Shown here: one piece after another, positions 11,022 through 22,176 of the stretch
Layout: each line of letters opens with the position of its first letter
Numbering within the stretch: the stretch's first letter is position 1
From: Psettodes erumei
Taxonomy: Eukaryota; Chordata; Actinopteri; Pleuronectiformes; Psettodidae
Reading direction: 5' to 3'
DNA length: 64,000 nt
Assembly: GCA_016785225.1 (NCBI GenBank)
Contig: JAFBJZ010000851.1
Span: 62,001 to 126,000, forward strand
Made by a program: the position numbers and the translations under genes
Notes under the pieces: generated by a model
What the model saw: the letters and a program-made list of their open reading frames with translations, nothing else
What the model was told of the DNA's origin: nothing
Databases searched by the model: none

Positions 11022-11213
11022 CCCTCGTCCAACCACTTTAACCTTTCTCACGTGTTTTATTATGTTATATGTTCCTGTATGTCCTGTAATTTCAAACAAA
11101 GTCTGATCATAAGCAATACAATGATTTACAGATGATAAGAGCGGTGATTACAACTGACCATATCCAGTTGTCAGCATTATAGTCACTGTACTACTGGACT
11201 ATGTACTAACTTG

Positions 11214-11227
11214 CCAGCAGGTGGCAG
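11214..11227 (+). promoter_or_regulatory. CTCF-type site, right of DUF4806 gene
   Basis: CCAGCAGGTGGCAG matches the CTCF core consensus CCASYAGRKGGCRS at every position. Same strand as the site at 7819; together they bracket the DUF4806 gene. Confidence 0.55.
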
Positions 11228-11290
11228 TGTTGCACCACTGTTCTGTGTCACGTGCACCCCAGCCAGTTCAAAATACCCCACAACTGATTT

Positions 11291-11632
<342 letters not shown>

Positions 11633-12428
11633 ATGCCAAATAAAACTGTTAAACGTCCCGGGGTGGGGGTCGGGGTGCTGGTAACAGACTCAGCCCACCC
11701 TGGCTGTGTTCTCTTGGGGAAACGGAGGAGCGCAATGGGTAAAGGCACATACCAGCTTCCGGGTGGTCATCTGGAGTTTGGGTAGGTTGACGGCAAACTT
11801 CATTCACAAATTTGACACTGCTTAGTAGCGTCTATATGGGACTAAAGGCTGTTTCTGAATGTTTCACCATGGCTTTCATCCATACAATTAAGAAAACATG
11901 TGCTATTTCACTATGTTTATCATTAGAAAGAAAATTCTCCCTACATTGTTTACAAATATTGAAGCATTGTTGTGGTTTTGCACTGTAATGGTTTCCAGTG
12001 AATGTGACACACTGACACACTGGTGTCATTTAAAGAGAGACATGGGAGGAATGTGCTCACAGGGAGGTGCTGGAGGAAGCTGGGGTGTGTCTGGTGAACG
12101 TCCGCTTTGCGTCAGTGGTGAACTCTGTCAGACTGGAGGAGCAGTACCACTACGTCACCATAATCATGCAAGGAGACCTGGACAGGAAGCAGTCAGGCGA
12201 GCCAGAGAACCTGGAGCCGGAGAAAAATGAGGGTATGTGATGTGGGTTTTTTTAAATGTTCCACCTAACCTGTGCAGCTGATGTAAGAATGCGCTCTCCT
12301 CTTACCTGTCAGGCTGGACGTGGACGCGCTGGGATGAGTTTCCTCCAGAGCAGCATCTCTTTCTGCCGCTGGCCGGTCTGAGACAACAAGGATTCCAGCC
12401 GTTCCCAAACACTGAAACTCAGCCATGA
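11633..12428 (+). CDS. nudt15: NUDT15, Nudix nucleotide diphosphatase
   Basis: Exons 11633-11781, 12036-12232 and 12313-12428 total 462 nt, 153 aa. Splice joins rebuild a perfect Nudix box at residues 45-67 (G-x5-E-x7-REVLEEAGV), with the Gly50 codon split by intron 1. RPGVGVGVLVT, CVLLGKRRSA, PGGHLEFGETWEEC, FASVVNS and YHYVTIIMQGD match vertebrate NUDT15 closely. The family hydrolyses nucleoside triphosphates such as oxidised or thio-dGTP to the monophosphate in the cytosol, and in people it sets thiopurine tolerance. The C-terminus stops about 11 residues sooner than the human 164-aa protein. The gene faces cpo tail to tail. Confidence 0.95.
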
Positions 12429-12643
12429 AAAATGCATCCTTCCCCAAAGGATAAACAGACATACCACTTTATATCAGAGCTTAATTTACAGAGCTGCCAT
12501 TTCCTCAAATGTCATAGTATGTACTGTAATTTCTGCAGATGTTAACAACTGTTTTCACAAATAGAGAAAAGTATCAAATATTCTTTTTACAGAATTCAAA
12601 CATTAAGATAGCTTTATCCAGATTTGAAGAAAGGAATGCCACA

Positions 12644-12649
12644 AATAAA
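12644..12649 (+). terminator. Poly(A) signal, nudt15
   Basis: AATAAA 216 bases after the nudt15 stop, only 43 bases from the opposing cpo hexamer. Confidence 0.6.
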
Positions 12650-12691
12650 ACACATACATGAGCATAAGAAACATATAATACATTAGATAGT

Positions 12692-12697
12692 TTTATT
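12692..12697 (-). terminator. Poly(A) signal, cpo
   Basis: AATAAA on the minus strand, 306 bases beyond the cpo stop. With cleavage 10-30 bases on, the cpo and nudt15 mRNA ends would meet or slightly overlap. Confidence 0.55.
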
Positions 12698-13002
12698 CTT
12701 CACGGCTAAGTTATTTACACATTTTTGAGCCATGTAATGTTGGTTATGTGTCATGATAATCAGCAATGGATGAAATATTCTTGGTAATATTTTAATGCAC
12801 AAACTATAAACATTTCATGACATTCAAATATACATTTCAGCTGTTGTGTAAGAGTTTGAACCAACACAACCCATGTGAGCTGAGGTCAAAATAATTCAAC
12901 CTGTTCCTGAAACAGACTTGAAGCCTGACACAAAGCCATGTATGGGGGGTGACTGAAAGCAGTGCAGCTTTGCTCAGCTCCCCTCATGCACTTTCCTCCA
13001 CC

Positions 13003-16000
13003 TCACATCAGGTTGGTGCCGGTGACCCCCACTGCTAACAGCATGGCCCATAGGGCTGCGGCAGCCCCGGTGGCGGCGCCGTTGAAGGTCTTGTCGTGGG
13101 CGTAGGTGATGATGTGCAGGGCTCCACTGTAGGCTTCCTCGCAGGTCGGCTGGATCTGATCCTCGGGGAGCTCGAAGCCAAAGTTCCCCCTGTCTCTCAG
13201 CTCAAAGGTGTAGGTGAGGGGGATCCCCAGCAGCCGTGCCCAGTCTCTGGATGAACCAGAGTTGGGGTCTGTAGAAAGATAGGTTTTTATTCTTGCCCTA
13301 TGTGACCAACCCATCAATTCTTTGAACCTACCATATACAGTTTTGACTCATAAACTAAAAGTCAGTTACCAGCCACCGTGCTCAGCAGGGACGGGTATAC
13401 TTGCATAATATAGCCGGTGAGGTTCCTACAGTGTAGTTCATCCCGTGGACCTTCCTAATGGCTTCAGCTGCAGCCAAACCCACGGTCATCTGAGGAAGCG
13501 GACAGTGAAATGTGTTTTCAGTTAACCTGAGAAAAGCCCAGCGCTGCTAAAAGACATTGCTCTGTGTTTACAGATGAAGATGGCTGTAACTGAAAAGAAC
13601 TCAAGCTTAGTTTGAACCTTTGCGGTGATACATGGAAGCTACATTGCATTACTTTTGATATTTCACATCACAGTTTACAAAAGCAAATACTGTTTATGCC
13701 TTTCTGAACTTCATGTGAAGGTGTGAATCAATGCTTCTGGCTTTTATGTCAGAAACCCAGCGAGGCAGCCGGGAGACGACAGGAAGCCAAAAAAATGCCT
13801 GTTTATACTTTCCGTGGCTTCATCAGTATTAATGACATGAATTGGCGCCCCCTCCACCAAAATTTGATCCTGTGGCTGACGTAATAGCCTGGCAAAATGA
13901 GCAGAAAACATTAGGCTCAGCTGTGACAGACGTAAGAAGCCATCTCTGACATGTTGCACAGACTCTGTGGTGGGGGAGTGTGAAATGCTTTTTAGCGTGA
14001 GAGCAGCACAGTGGAATATGTCTGATGAAGATCTCGATCTCGTTGTCTGTTGCCCTTTGGTGTGGACATGAATGTGGAGATGTACTGTTGAAAAGAGAAT
14101 AGGACCTTTTTGAGATATAGATTATTTTGATTTGTGAGCTCGAACCATGAAGACAATAAAACATTTGTCTCGCTGTTATGCGACTCATTCGTGTGTTTGT
14201 GTTGGTTTATGGGTAAAGCTAGTTAAACTGTCATTATTTTTCTGAACTGCTACAGTGCAGAAGTTATTATTCTTGCGGTGTTTCTGTCAGGTGCCAAACA
14301 GCTTTCGGTGCATCTGGATTTTTTCCCAGATACACATATAAACAGGGCCTCTTGCTGTTACATAGTTAGTCCAGCACAGAGCACTGATGAGTTTATTTTT
14401 ATCTGTAGAATGTATGAGGATAGTCCAGTTGGAGCATCAAGTGTGGATCATCAGTGTCCGTGAACCCATCCTGCTCCAGGTGGACTCACTTGAGATTCAG
14501 AATTGAAAACCTCTTCACATAATCCCTGTGAGGTCTGACGTGACTCTGCGTCCCACCATGCTGACAAACAGTGGTGTAGTTTGACTGGCTTAGGGGAGCC
14601 GTCTGGCTTCTGTCTCCAAAAGTCTCGCTAAAGCCGTGGAGACGAATGGACATAATCCAGTTTTGCATAATTCTCTGGATGAGGGCTCCAGCGGGTTATG
14701 ACCTGCATCAGCCTCCCTCCTGACAACAGCCAGCCCCTCTCAGCTCCTCCTCATATTCTCTCTCTCTGTCCTGGCAGATGAGGCCTGACTGCTGCTGGAC
14801 GCTGAGCGTTAATGGGCCAGTCAACTGCAATGTCTATCCAATTATATAATACAGTGATCTGCATAAACTCAGTTTCTATGGCGATATTCTGATTATTCTC
14901 TTTATTAATGCAGAGACACGCAGCGTTAATTAGAATCAGGGTACAGATATAAACAGATTTTGTGTTTATCCTGAATCATGATGTGATGTTATGGGGGATG
15001 CTGTGTGTGCATGTTCATTGTCAGATGTATGAAATATGCACTGCTGTGTTTGTAGGTGTAAGTACCAGCTCGTCGTAGTTGGGGGCGGTGTAGTTGGGGT
15101 GTCCATAGGGAAGCAGGAGCAGCTGCCCGTAGGAGTGGATGGTGAGGAAACACAGGAAGTCGTCCTTCCGGCTTCTCAAAAATTCAGTCACGGCCTGGGT
15201 CTCGAGCTCAGACTCAGGTTTGCTCCCACAGTAGATGATCGAGCAGCAGTTTTTCGACACTCCAATCGCTGTGAACGCAGCCAAAGAAATAGAATAATAT
15301 AGATGATGTGTAGTATTATAGATATATTTGAGTGGAGAACTGAAACACTTACTGCCCCAGTTGGCATCAAAGTTGCGGTTGAGGTCAGTGCCTTCACAGT
15401 TGCACCCTGATGTCCCTGGTGATCTGTTCTTCCTCCACAGTCGCGTCTGCATGGGTCAAATGTTCAGTCAGTTCGACTCACGCTGCACACACTTCAATGC
15501 TGCCTATTACTGTTCCACTCATCCTGTTTTGAAAATGGCTTTTTGTACTGAAATCCATTATTCAATAATAGAACCGTAGCTTGTTTCAACTCAACTACCA
15601 TTGCCTTAATATACTCATCCCTTCATCTCCGGCTCATCTGTGGGTTGTGACCTTGAGCACAGGAGTCAAGAAAAGCAGTCTAAATAAACATCCATCAAAT
15701 ATGAGGCCTGACTGTTTTGTCCTTCCAGGAGTAGACGTAGCCGTCCATGTTGAGCACGGGCGTGATGTAGAAGTCCATGTTCGTCATCATCTCTTCCATT
15801 TTCGGATCTGTTTTGTACGTTTGCAGAATCTGAGTTAAGGGAGCAGACAGAAACATTAGGATCAAACTGATTCACTGCTCTGCAAACATGAACCAAACAA
15901 TTTTGACATTTCTTTTTTTAATGTGAATGATTAATCTTGTTTTGTAAATGACTGCCTGTCTCTTACCTGTCTGACAAAGTACTGACAGAACGCTGGGGCG

Positions 16001-17322
16001 ATCCATTCCCTTGCGTGTATACCACAGTCCATCCAGATAGCCTTCTTTTTCGCTCCAGTATTCAGACCAATCTGAAAGGCAAATTCAAATAACTTGTGAC
16101 TTGTGTACAGTATCACACATAACACACTCCTGTATCCTTCTGGTATTTGTTGATTTTGAATTAACAGTTGAATATTTCGCCTACTTTAAGCAAGCTGATA
16201 GTCCTCTTCTCATAGGTTTGTCCGTAATTCATTGGGGTTACGACATCCGAGTAATCCTGGGCAATCTGATGCATCCATTGACTGATCTGTAAGGCATATT
16301 TACACATCAGAGCGTGTGTGTTTGTGTCGGCATCTGTATGAGTGAAGTCGTGTGTGATCAGGCCTTCTCACCTCTGACATGGGATGGTACTTGTAGTAGT
16401 CATACTCCACTCTGTGGCACACACACAGTGAACACATGAGGTGTGTGAGAGCGGCCCCCCTCCCTCTTTGTCACAGCTTTTACACTGACTGTGAACTGCA
16501 CCTTTCAGAGAAGGCTCTGCTAATCTTTTACACTCAGGACGCAGTCTGTCAAAGTTTCTTCAGCCAACAGTGATCATTTACTCATCACGCTAACCACGCT
16601 GGATTTCTTATGTGGGGTAGAAAGGAACTTTTAATCCTCTGTATATAAATAGTATATAGTAAATAATTACAAGTCACAACAATCTGTTTCCAACTGTTCA
16701 CATAGGACGACATCATGTTTTACAGAGATAAAAAATAACTAAGAACGCCCACTGAATATAAAGTACAATTTCATTTTCTATTTTACACTGCCACTCCACA
16801 ATTAAAATAGCATTACATACTTAAATGAGTTTCAACTAACGACACTGTTAACATCAAATCTGCCTACTAACACCACGAAAGCTCAAGAATTCACAGATTA
16901 TAATAAAACATTATTGCTCAACAATAAAAGTCAGTACCTTGGCTGCCATAATCACTACCTTATATTGATTCTCCGCTCAAATATTTTCTCACAATGCAGA
17001 AGCTGGACCCAGAGAATTTGGGACACTTCGCTTAAGAAAATGAATGAAAATGATTAACTGATTATCTAAATCGAAACTTACACTCCACTATGAGCTCTTC
17101 TGCAGTGAAGATACCTCTGTACACTCAAATAAAATAAAGAATAAACCTTGATTTTGATGGCGTGTTTTGATAAAAGAGTTTTGCTGCTTTTATTGAAGTG
17201 AAGCATCAGAACACGTATTCAAGCCCTCAGCGCGGCGATGGAACCCAAACTCACCTCTGCACGGTCGCCGCTCCCACGGCTGAGAGCAGCACCACAAAGC
17301 TCAGTCCTCCTGCACTAAGCAT
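13003..17322 (-). CDS. cpo: Carboxypeptidase O (M14 metallocarboxypeptidase, GPI-anchored)
   Basis: Exons in transcript order: 17322-17255, 16411-16372, 16286-16185, 16071-15967, 15829-15713, 15446-15353, 15268-15066, 13489-13405, 13268-13003; 1080 nt, 359 aa. A signal peptide (residues 1-20) leads directly to the catalytic domain with no propeptide, as in mammalian CPO. Zinc ligands are H89 and E92 (GIHAREW) and H220 (TIHSYGQ). Other catalytic residues are Y272 (CPA Tyr248) and E294 (CPA Glu270, TYTFELRD). R279 sits at the CPA-255 specificity position, which in CPO selects acidic C-terminal residues. A hydrophobic tail (ALWAMLLAVGV) fits a GPI-anchor signal. In mammals CPO acts on the intestinal brush border. 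The eighth intron uses a GC donor (see findings); exon 5 ends at a weak GTCAGG donor. Confidence 0.95.
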
Positions 17323-17393
17323 TGTCACTTTGTGAAAGTAAGCTCCGCGCTCGCAACTGCTGCCTCCACTGACCTCACACCAGCTTTTATAGA

Positions 17394-17401
17394 AGACACC
17401 C
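17394..17401 (-). promoter_or_regulatory. TATA box of cpo
   Basis: TATAAAAG on the minus strand, 72 bases upstream of the ATG at 17322. A start site 25-30 bases on would leave a 5' UTR of about 45 bases. A GATA-type AGATAA lies just upstream at about 17405, fitting intestinal expression. This is inference from motif and spacing. Confidence 0.65.
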
Positions 17402-20400
17402 ATCAGATAAAGACACACCTTTGCCTGAGCCACAGACCACTGGCAACACACACTCATAGTGTTAGTGAATGTTTAATCTGAGCTCAGAGCCTTCATTACT
17501 TAAGAATGATCGGTGAGTGATGATCTTTAATATCAGTCATCGCCTTTGCTAACCATCATGTGCTTTTACTCGTCGGTGTCATATGGTGACCTTCAGCCAC
17601 ATGCTATTAGCTAGTGCACCAGGCTGCTGCGTCAGCTTCTTTCTTGACAACCGTTATCCAGTCCTTTCACATCCACTTCAGAATGGCTGTTTGTGTTTCC
17701 CAACTGTTAACTGTAACTTCCGCGTCAGCTCACGCTTTCCTCCCAGTTCTGCATTCAACGCACATTTCACCTACGAGCGGTGGGGTTGAGAAAGAACTGC
17801 GTGAGAGTGATATTTATTTTCCATCGAAGGCCTGGCTCATAATAAACTCGCACGAGACATAATATTTTATAATGCATAACTGTTAAATCACTCCTTGGCT
17901 CAGTCTGGAACACTTCAGAGGCCATTGAGAGGCTTTCTGTAATCCTCCAAATCCTCCAAAACTAACCTCCACCCTTGTCTGCCAGGAGCAGCATCATGTT
18001 CAGGTAGACAGGATAACATGTTTTTCAAAGAAGAACACAAGCGGGAGAAGAGAAGATTAGATAAGGTACACTGAGTCAAAGACACGAGCTGGGATCATAA
18101 TGAGCGCGCACACCGATGAAACAGAGCAAAGGTCCACACAGCGCTGCTCTGCTATTAAACCACCAGATCCATGTTAGTTACTAACCTGTCCTATGGTGCA
18201 GTGGATATGTAAATCTAGTATGAGCAGCAAGCAGTCCATCTTGTCCAGTCTGTCTCCTGTATATTATCAAGTGAGCTGGCAGTAGGCTCTCTGACATTTA
18301 AAACACATTACACTTTAGTCTTCGTAATATACCAGAGGCATAAACAATCCTTCGTGCGTCAGTGAGGCACAAATGAAGCTTGACAGCATTAGCTCTTGCT
18401 CAGATGGACTGCGTGACATTACAGGCCAAATCTAACTCTGTTTTACTTTTTTAAATTATAAGCCACAGTGCATGGAGTGCCCCGCTGTGTCCTCACTGTG
18501 ATCTGTGGATCCTGTTTTTGGTTTAGGAAAATAACTGCAGTGGCTATTTCACCAATTCGGACAAAAGCTATGAGGAAACAATGTGCAATTTACGCAGAGG
18601 TCAGTATTAGAAAAGGTCTGAATATTGTATAAACTGTAAATACAGTATGTATAATGAGATCTGGAGTCTGACATTTCTTCTGTTCTGTATCCATCACAAA
18701 GTTTGTTTTGAATTAAAGGTCATAATCTTCAGATATGTAGATATATAATCACCTAAAATACAGTATGCTACACTAATACCAGTAAAGCAAAGTCTGACCA
18801 GCAGAGGTCAGTACAGTGCTGAGATCAGCTCAAACCTGCAGCACGACACAAACTCAGTGTTAATGGCCTGCTCTTACTGACCCACTCGGAGCGCAGGCTG
18901 TACACCTGTGCTCCCAATAAAGAGGCATACAAGAGCGTTTGATGCCACAATGGTCCACCTGGGGGAGGAAATCAGCACCTGCGCTTCAAAATTGGTCACA
19001 CCATAAAAATAGGATCTTGTGAGTGTAAGTGGGTGTTTAAGTGGTCTCAGACATTTGGACCCCCCGGCACGTGACCTGCGACCCCTCAGCCGCTCGAGCC
19101 TTTGTTACCGCACCGCCGCTGACGTGTCTGTTCATGAGCGGCTCGTACGACAGAAGACAAACGGCCCGTCTCATCTTTAGGCATGTGTTTGTCCCAGATA
19201 GAGAATCAAAGAGCGCATCGGGCGCTGTTTCTTTATAATGATGGATGAAAGCACTAAAACTTTTGGATGAGAGAGGCAGGGCGCTGGGTAGCAATAAGAA
19301 ATCAGCTCAAAGCATTTCAAAAAACTGTGTGTCTGCATAATATTACCATAACCCCACTGATTGCATCATGAAGTCTGGTTTGGGGAACATGCACGGCTGA
19401 TATGACAGAGCTAATTCAGGCTTTATGTTCAAACACCAGGATCCATTTGGAGACAGAAATTCAGGCAGAAATTGCATCACCCTTTTCAACTCACATTGAA
19501 AAGAAGCACTCCAGCAGTTGATTTCAGCATCAGCCTCTCTGTTTTATGAGGAGCACGAGGAAAAGCTGTGCCAACATCTGGACAGACTGCGAAGCTGAAC
19601 ACAGGGGCAGCTCTTTGCTGAAGTGTCTGCTGCTGCTGCTACGATGTGCCAGACTCACAGCTTCATCGGTTCAAAGTTAAAACTACACCTACTCACTGTG
19701 GATCAAATGAACAACATGCAAGGTCGCTGGGGGGGGGGATGCTTTGTCTCCAGCTCCCCCTGCTTCCTGTTTGAATGTTAAACTCATCTGAGCTAATCAC
19801 TGTGCAGGGTGATGAGAATATCCTTGGGCAATGAATGAAAGCCTGACAAAGAAGCTGTCAAAAGTTCTCACTTCAACGCCTCGAAATGCACACACCAGGA
19901 CACGCAGGCCCAGTCCTATTAGTTTTCTCTCATATCAGGTCATTTACTTGTCAACTACTCTATGCTTAGCAACACAAACTTAACACCAGGACTGCTTATA
20001 CAGGGTCCTGTATCGAATGCCCTGTGATTAGTTGTTTTTTATTTGATGGACCCGTCACTGGTCAATGTGTAACTGGAGACTCTCAGGAGTAGTGTCATGC
20101 ATATTGTGTGACACTAAGGCAATATGACTCCACTAAGGACAATTCCACACAGGGGATTCATATAACATAACTGGCCATGTGCAGCAGCTCATAACTTTGC
20201 AACGTCAAAGGTCAAAGTCAGTTCTCCTGCTTCTTGCCTGAGGGAAGATCAGTGGATGCTTGTTAGTATTGACTGAGCCGTCCTGGGGCACTCATGAATT
20301 GTGAAAATGGGCGGACTGACGTGCTCTTTTGCATACATCACCAGCTTTACTGCTACACCTGATCTGCTTCTGCTGGAGTGGATTTTTTACAGCGGGAACG

Positions 20401-21770
20401 TCCGTAAGACTTAAGTCAAACACCAACAAAATGTGTCTGCTGGAGCAGGATGTTCTGACACCGCGGAGTTTCAGGGACCGAACAGTTCCACATATCATCA
20501 GACATGCTGGTCATGACCCGCATGAAGGAGCAGCTGGAGGTGAGGAAGCAGCACGGGAGAGAAACTTTTGGCATCACATTAACAAGCTACTATCTGAAAG
20601 AACGGCACAATTTAAGCAAACTGAAGCAGCATAAAAGCAATAGAGAAGCACTTGTAAAACCATCAGCAGGAATGACAGCAACCACCTAACAAATCACAAA
20701 CACAGAGTGATGCCTCCCTCCCCCGCAGTGTAAACCAACTCCCCTTCCTCCCCCGCAGCTTCCGGACATTTCTTAAGGCCTCGGTATCATCTCAAGTGGT
20801 GCCACATGAACTAAACCCCAAGGCACTTGTGAGATTGTTCCCCATAAACAAAGCCATCACGCTGCACATCAGGAGTCCCAGAACCCGCTCACGTTTTTCC
20901 TGTGGGTCGGCCAAATGGCCGAGTGGAAAATTTAACAGCTGTTCCACAGGCTGCAGAAAACAAGCGAGGCGTTCTCCAGTTTAAAACAAATCCTTTGAAT
21001 CAGTCAGCGTGAGAGCAAGACACTGGCAATCACATCAAACACAAGGGATGCCATGTCACCAGCTCTGTAAATCACCAGACAATTTAGGAGGAGGTGGCGG
21101 CTCTCTGTCCTCATGACGAGGTTCTTCACCACAGCACAGAAATCTATAGCCCTCGCTCCTCGAGAGATCGTGATTGCTCAGTTAACCGTCAGTCGAAGTG
21201 GAACACTGAATTACAACAATTCAGTGAAAGTGAGAGAGGGAGGCCTGGGGGAACACAAGGCCCCAGAGGGCCGTTTCAAGCAGGTGTGGCCTCGGCTTTT
21301 ACGAGGTCCCCATAAAAAACAAAACTAAATCTGTAAATGTGTCTCTTCGGGGCCCCCTTGTCCTGTTTCACATGTCTGAGTTATTAGCAGCTCCAATGTT
21401 TCCCCTCCAAACTCATCTGGGACACACAGAGTTAGAATTGTCCAAAATCCCACAAAGAACAGATTTTGAAATGTCTTCCTTCCTGCCCCATGAATCCTCT
21501 GATTATCCGGCCCCATGCTGATAAAAACTGCTAAATGATGTCATATATAATAACATGTCAGTCACAGGGGACGTTTTACTGCAAACCACCACTTGCTTCT
21601 TTATCTTCTATCAGCTAATAATTATTTTGTCACGACCAGCCAGGGACATGTTTCAGGAGATTCCAATGTGCTATATGTTTGCCCTTTACTGTCTACGCTT
21701 GCACCAATAGATAAGAAGCCTATTTATCTGCCACTGTGGATAATGGTAACAGTGACAGTTGTGAGTTGAA
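17402..21770. other. Intergenic region between cpo and cckbr
   Basis: About 4.4 kb between two divergent genes. I see no open frame with family resemblance, no RNA gene and only short homopolymers (G run at about 19731). A weak CTCF-like CCAGCAGAGGTCAG lies at about 18798 with a mismatch in the core. Confidence 0.5.
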
Positions 21771-21772
21771 TG

Positions 21773-21821
21773 GAGAGAGAGAGAGAGAGAGAGGGAGCGG
21801 GAGAGAGAGAGAGAGAGAGAG
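21773..21821. repeat. (GA)n microsatellite upstream of cckbr
   Basis: Two GA runs, 21773-21793 and 21801-21821, separated by a short G-rich interruption. It lies about 350 bases before the receptor ATG, in the promoter or 5' UTR. Confidence 0.9.
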
Positions 21822-22089
21822 TGAGGGAGGGAGCACTCCAGTTGCCTTAGCAGCGCAGCTTCATTCCTCCACAGTCGGGCTCCAGTCCGGTGCTGTTTGT
21901 GCTGCGCTCCACTGCGCTGCACCTCACACGGGGGGGGCTTCCCTCACGACTTCACATCAATCAACCTGTCACGCTCGGGTTGCTCCGCAGCCATCCTACG
22001 ACGCCAGGCTTTAAATTTAGTGAGTAAATTCAGTAAAATATAGTTCGGGCTTTTCTCCCAAGTTTCACAACGCCCCTGCTCCGGCTGTT

Positions 22090-22122
22090 ATGAAGAAGAG
22101 GAAGGCGACGGAGGCAAGTTGA
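22090..22122 (+). promoter_or_regulatory. Possible upstream ORF of cckbr
   Basis: ATG at 22090, ten codons (MKKRKATEAS), stop at 22120-22122. It is in the same frame as the receptor ATG at 22177, with 54 bases between. It matters only if transcription starts upstream, and a good acceptor-like tctccacag right before 22174 means the leader could be spliced. Confidence 0.4.
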
Positions 22123-22176
22123 TTCACAGCTCCCGTTTTGATACTAGGCTACGACCGGTCCTCGTCTCCACAGAGG

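Noticed and set aside
10698..11106. Extra exon of the DUF4806 gene after GTG|GTTAGT
   Set aside because: The in-frame stop at 10707 needs no further exon and the next plus frames lack similarity; kept as an alternative only.
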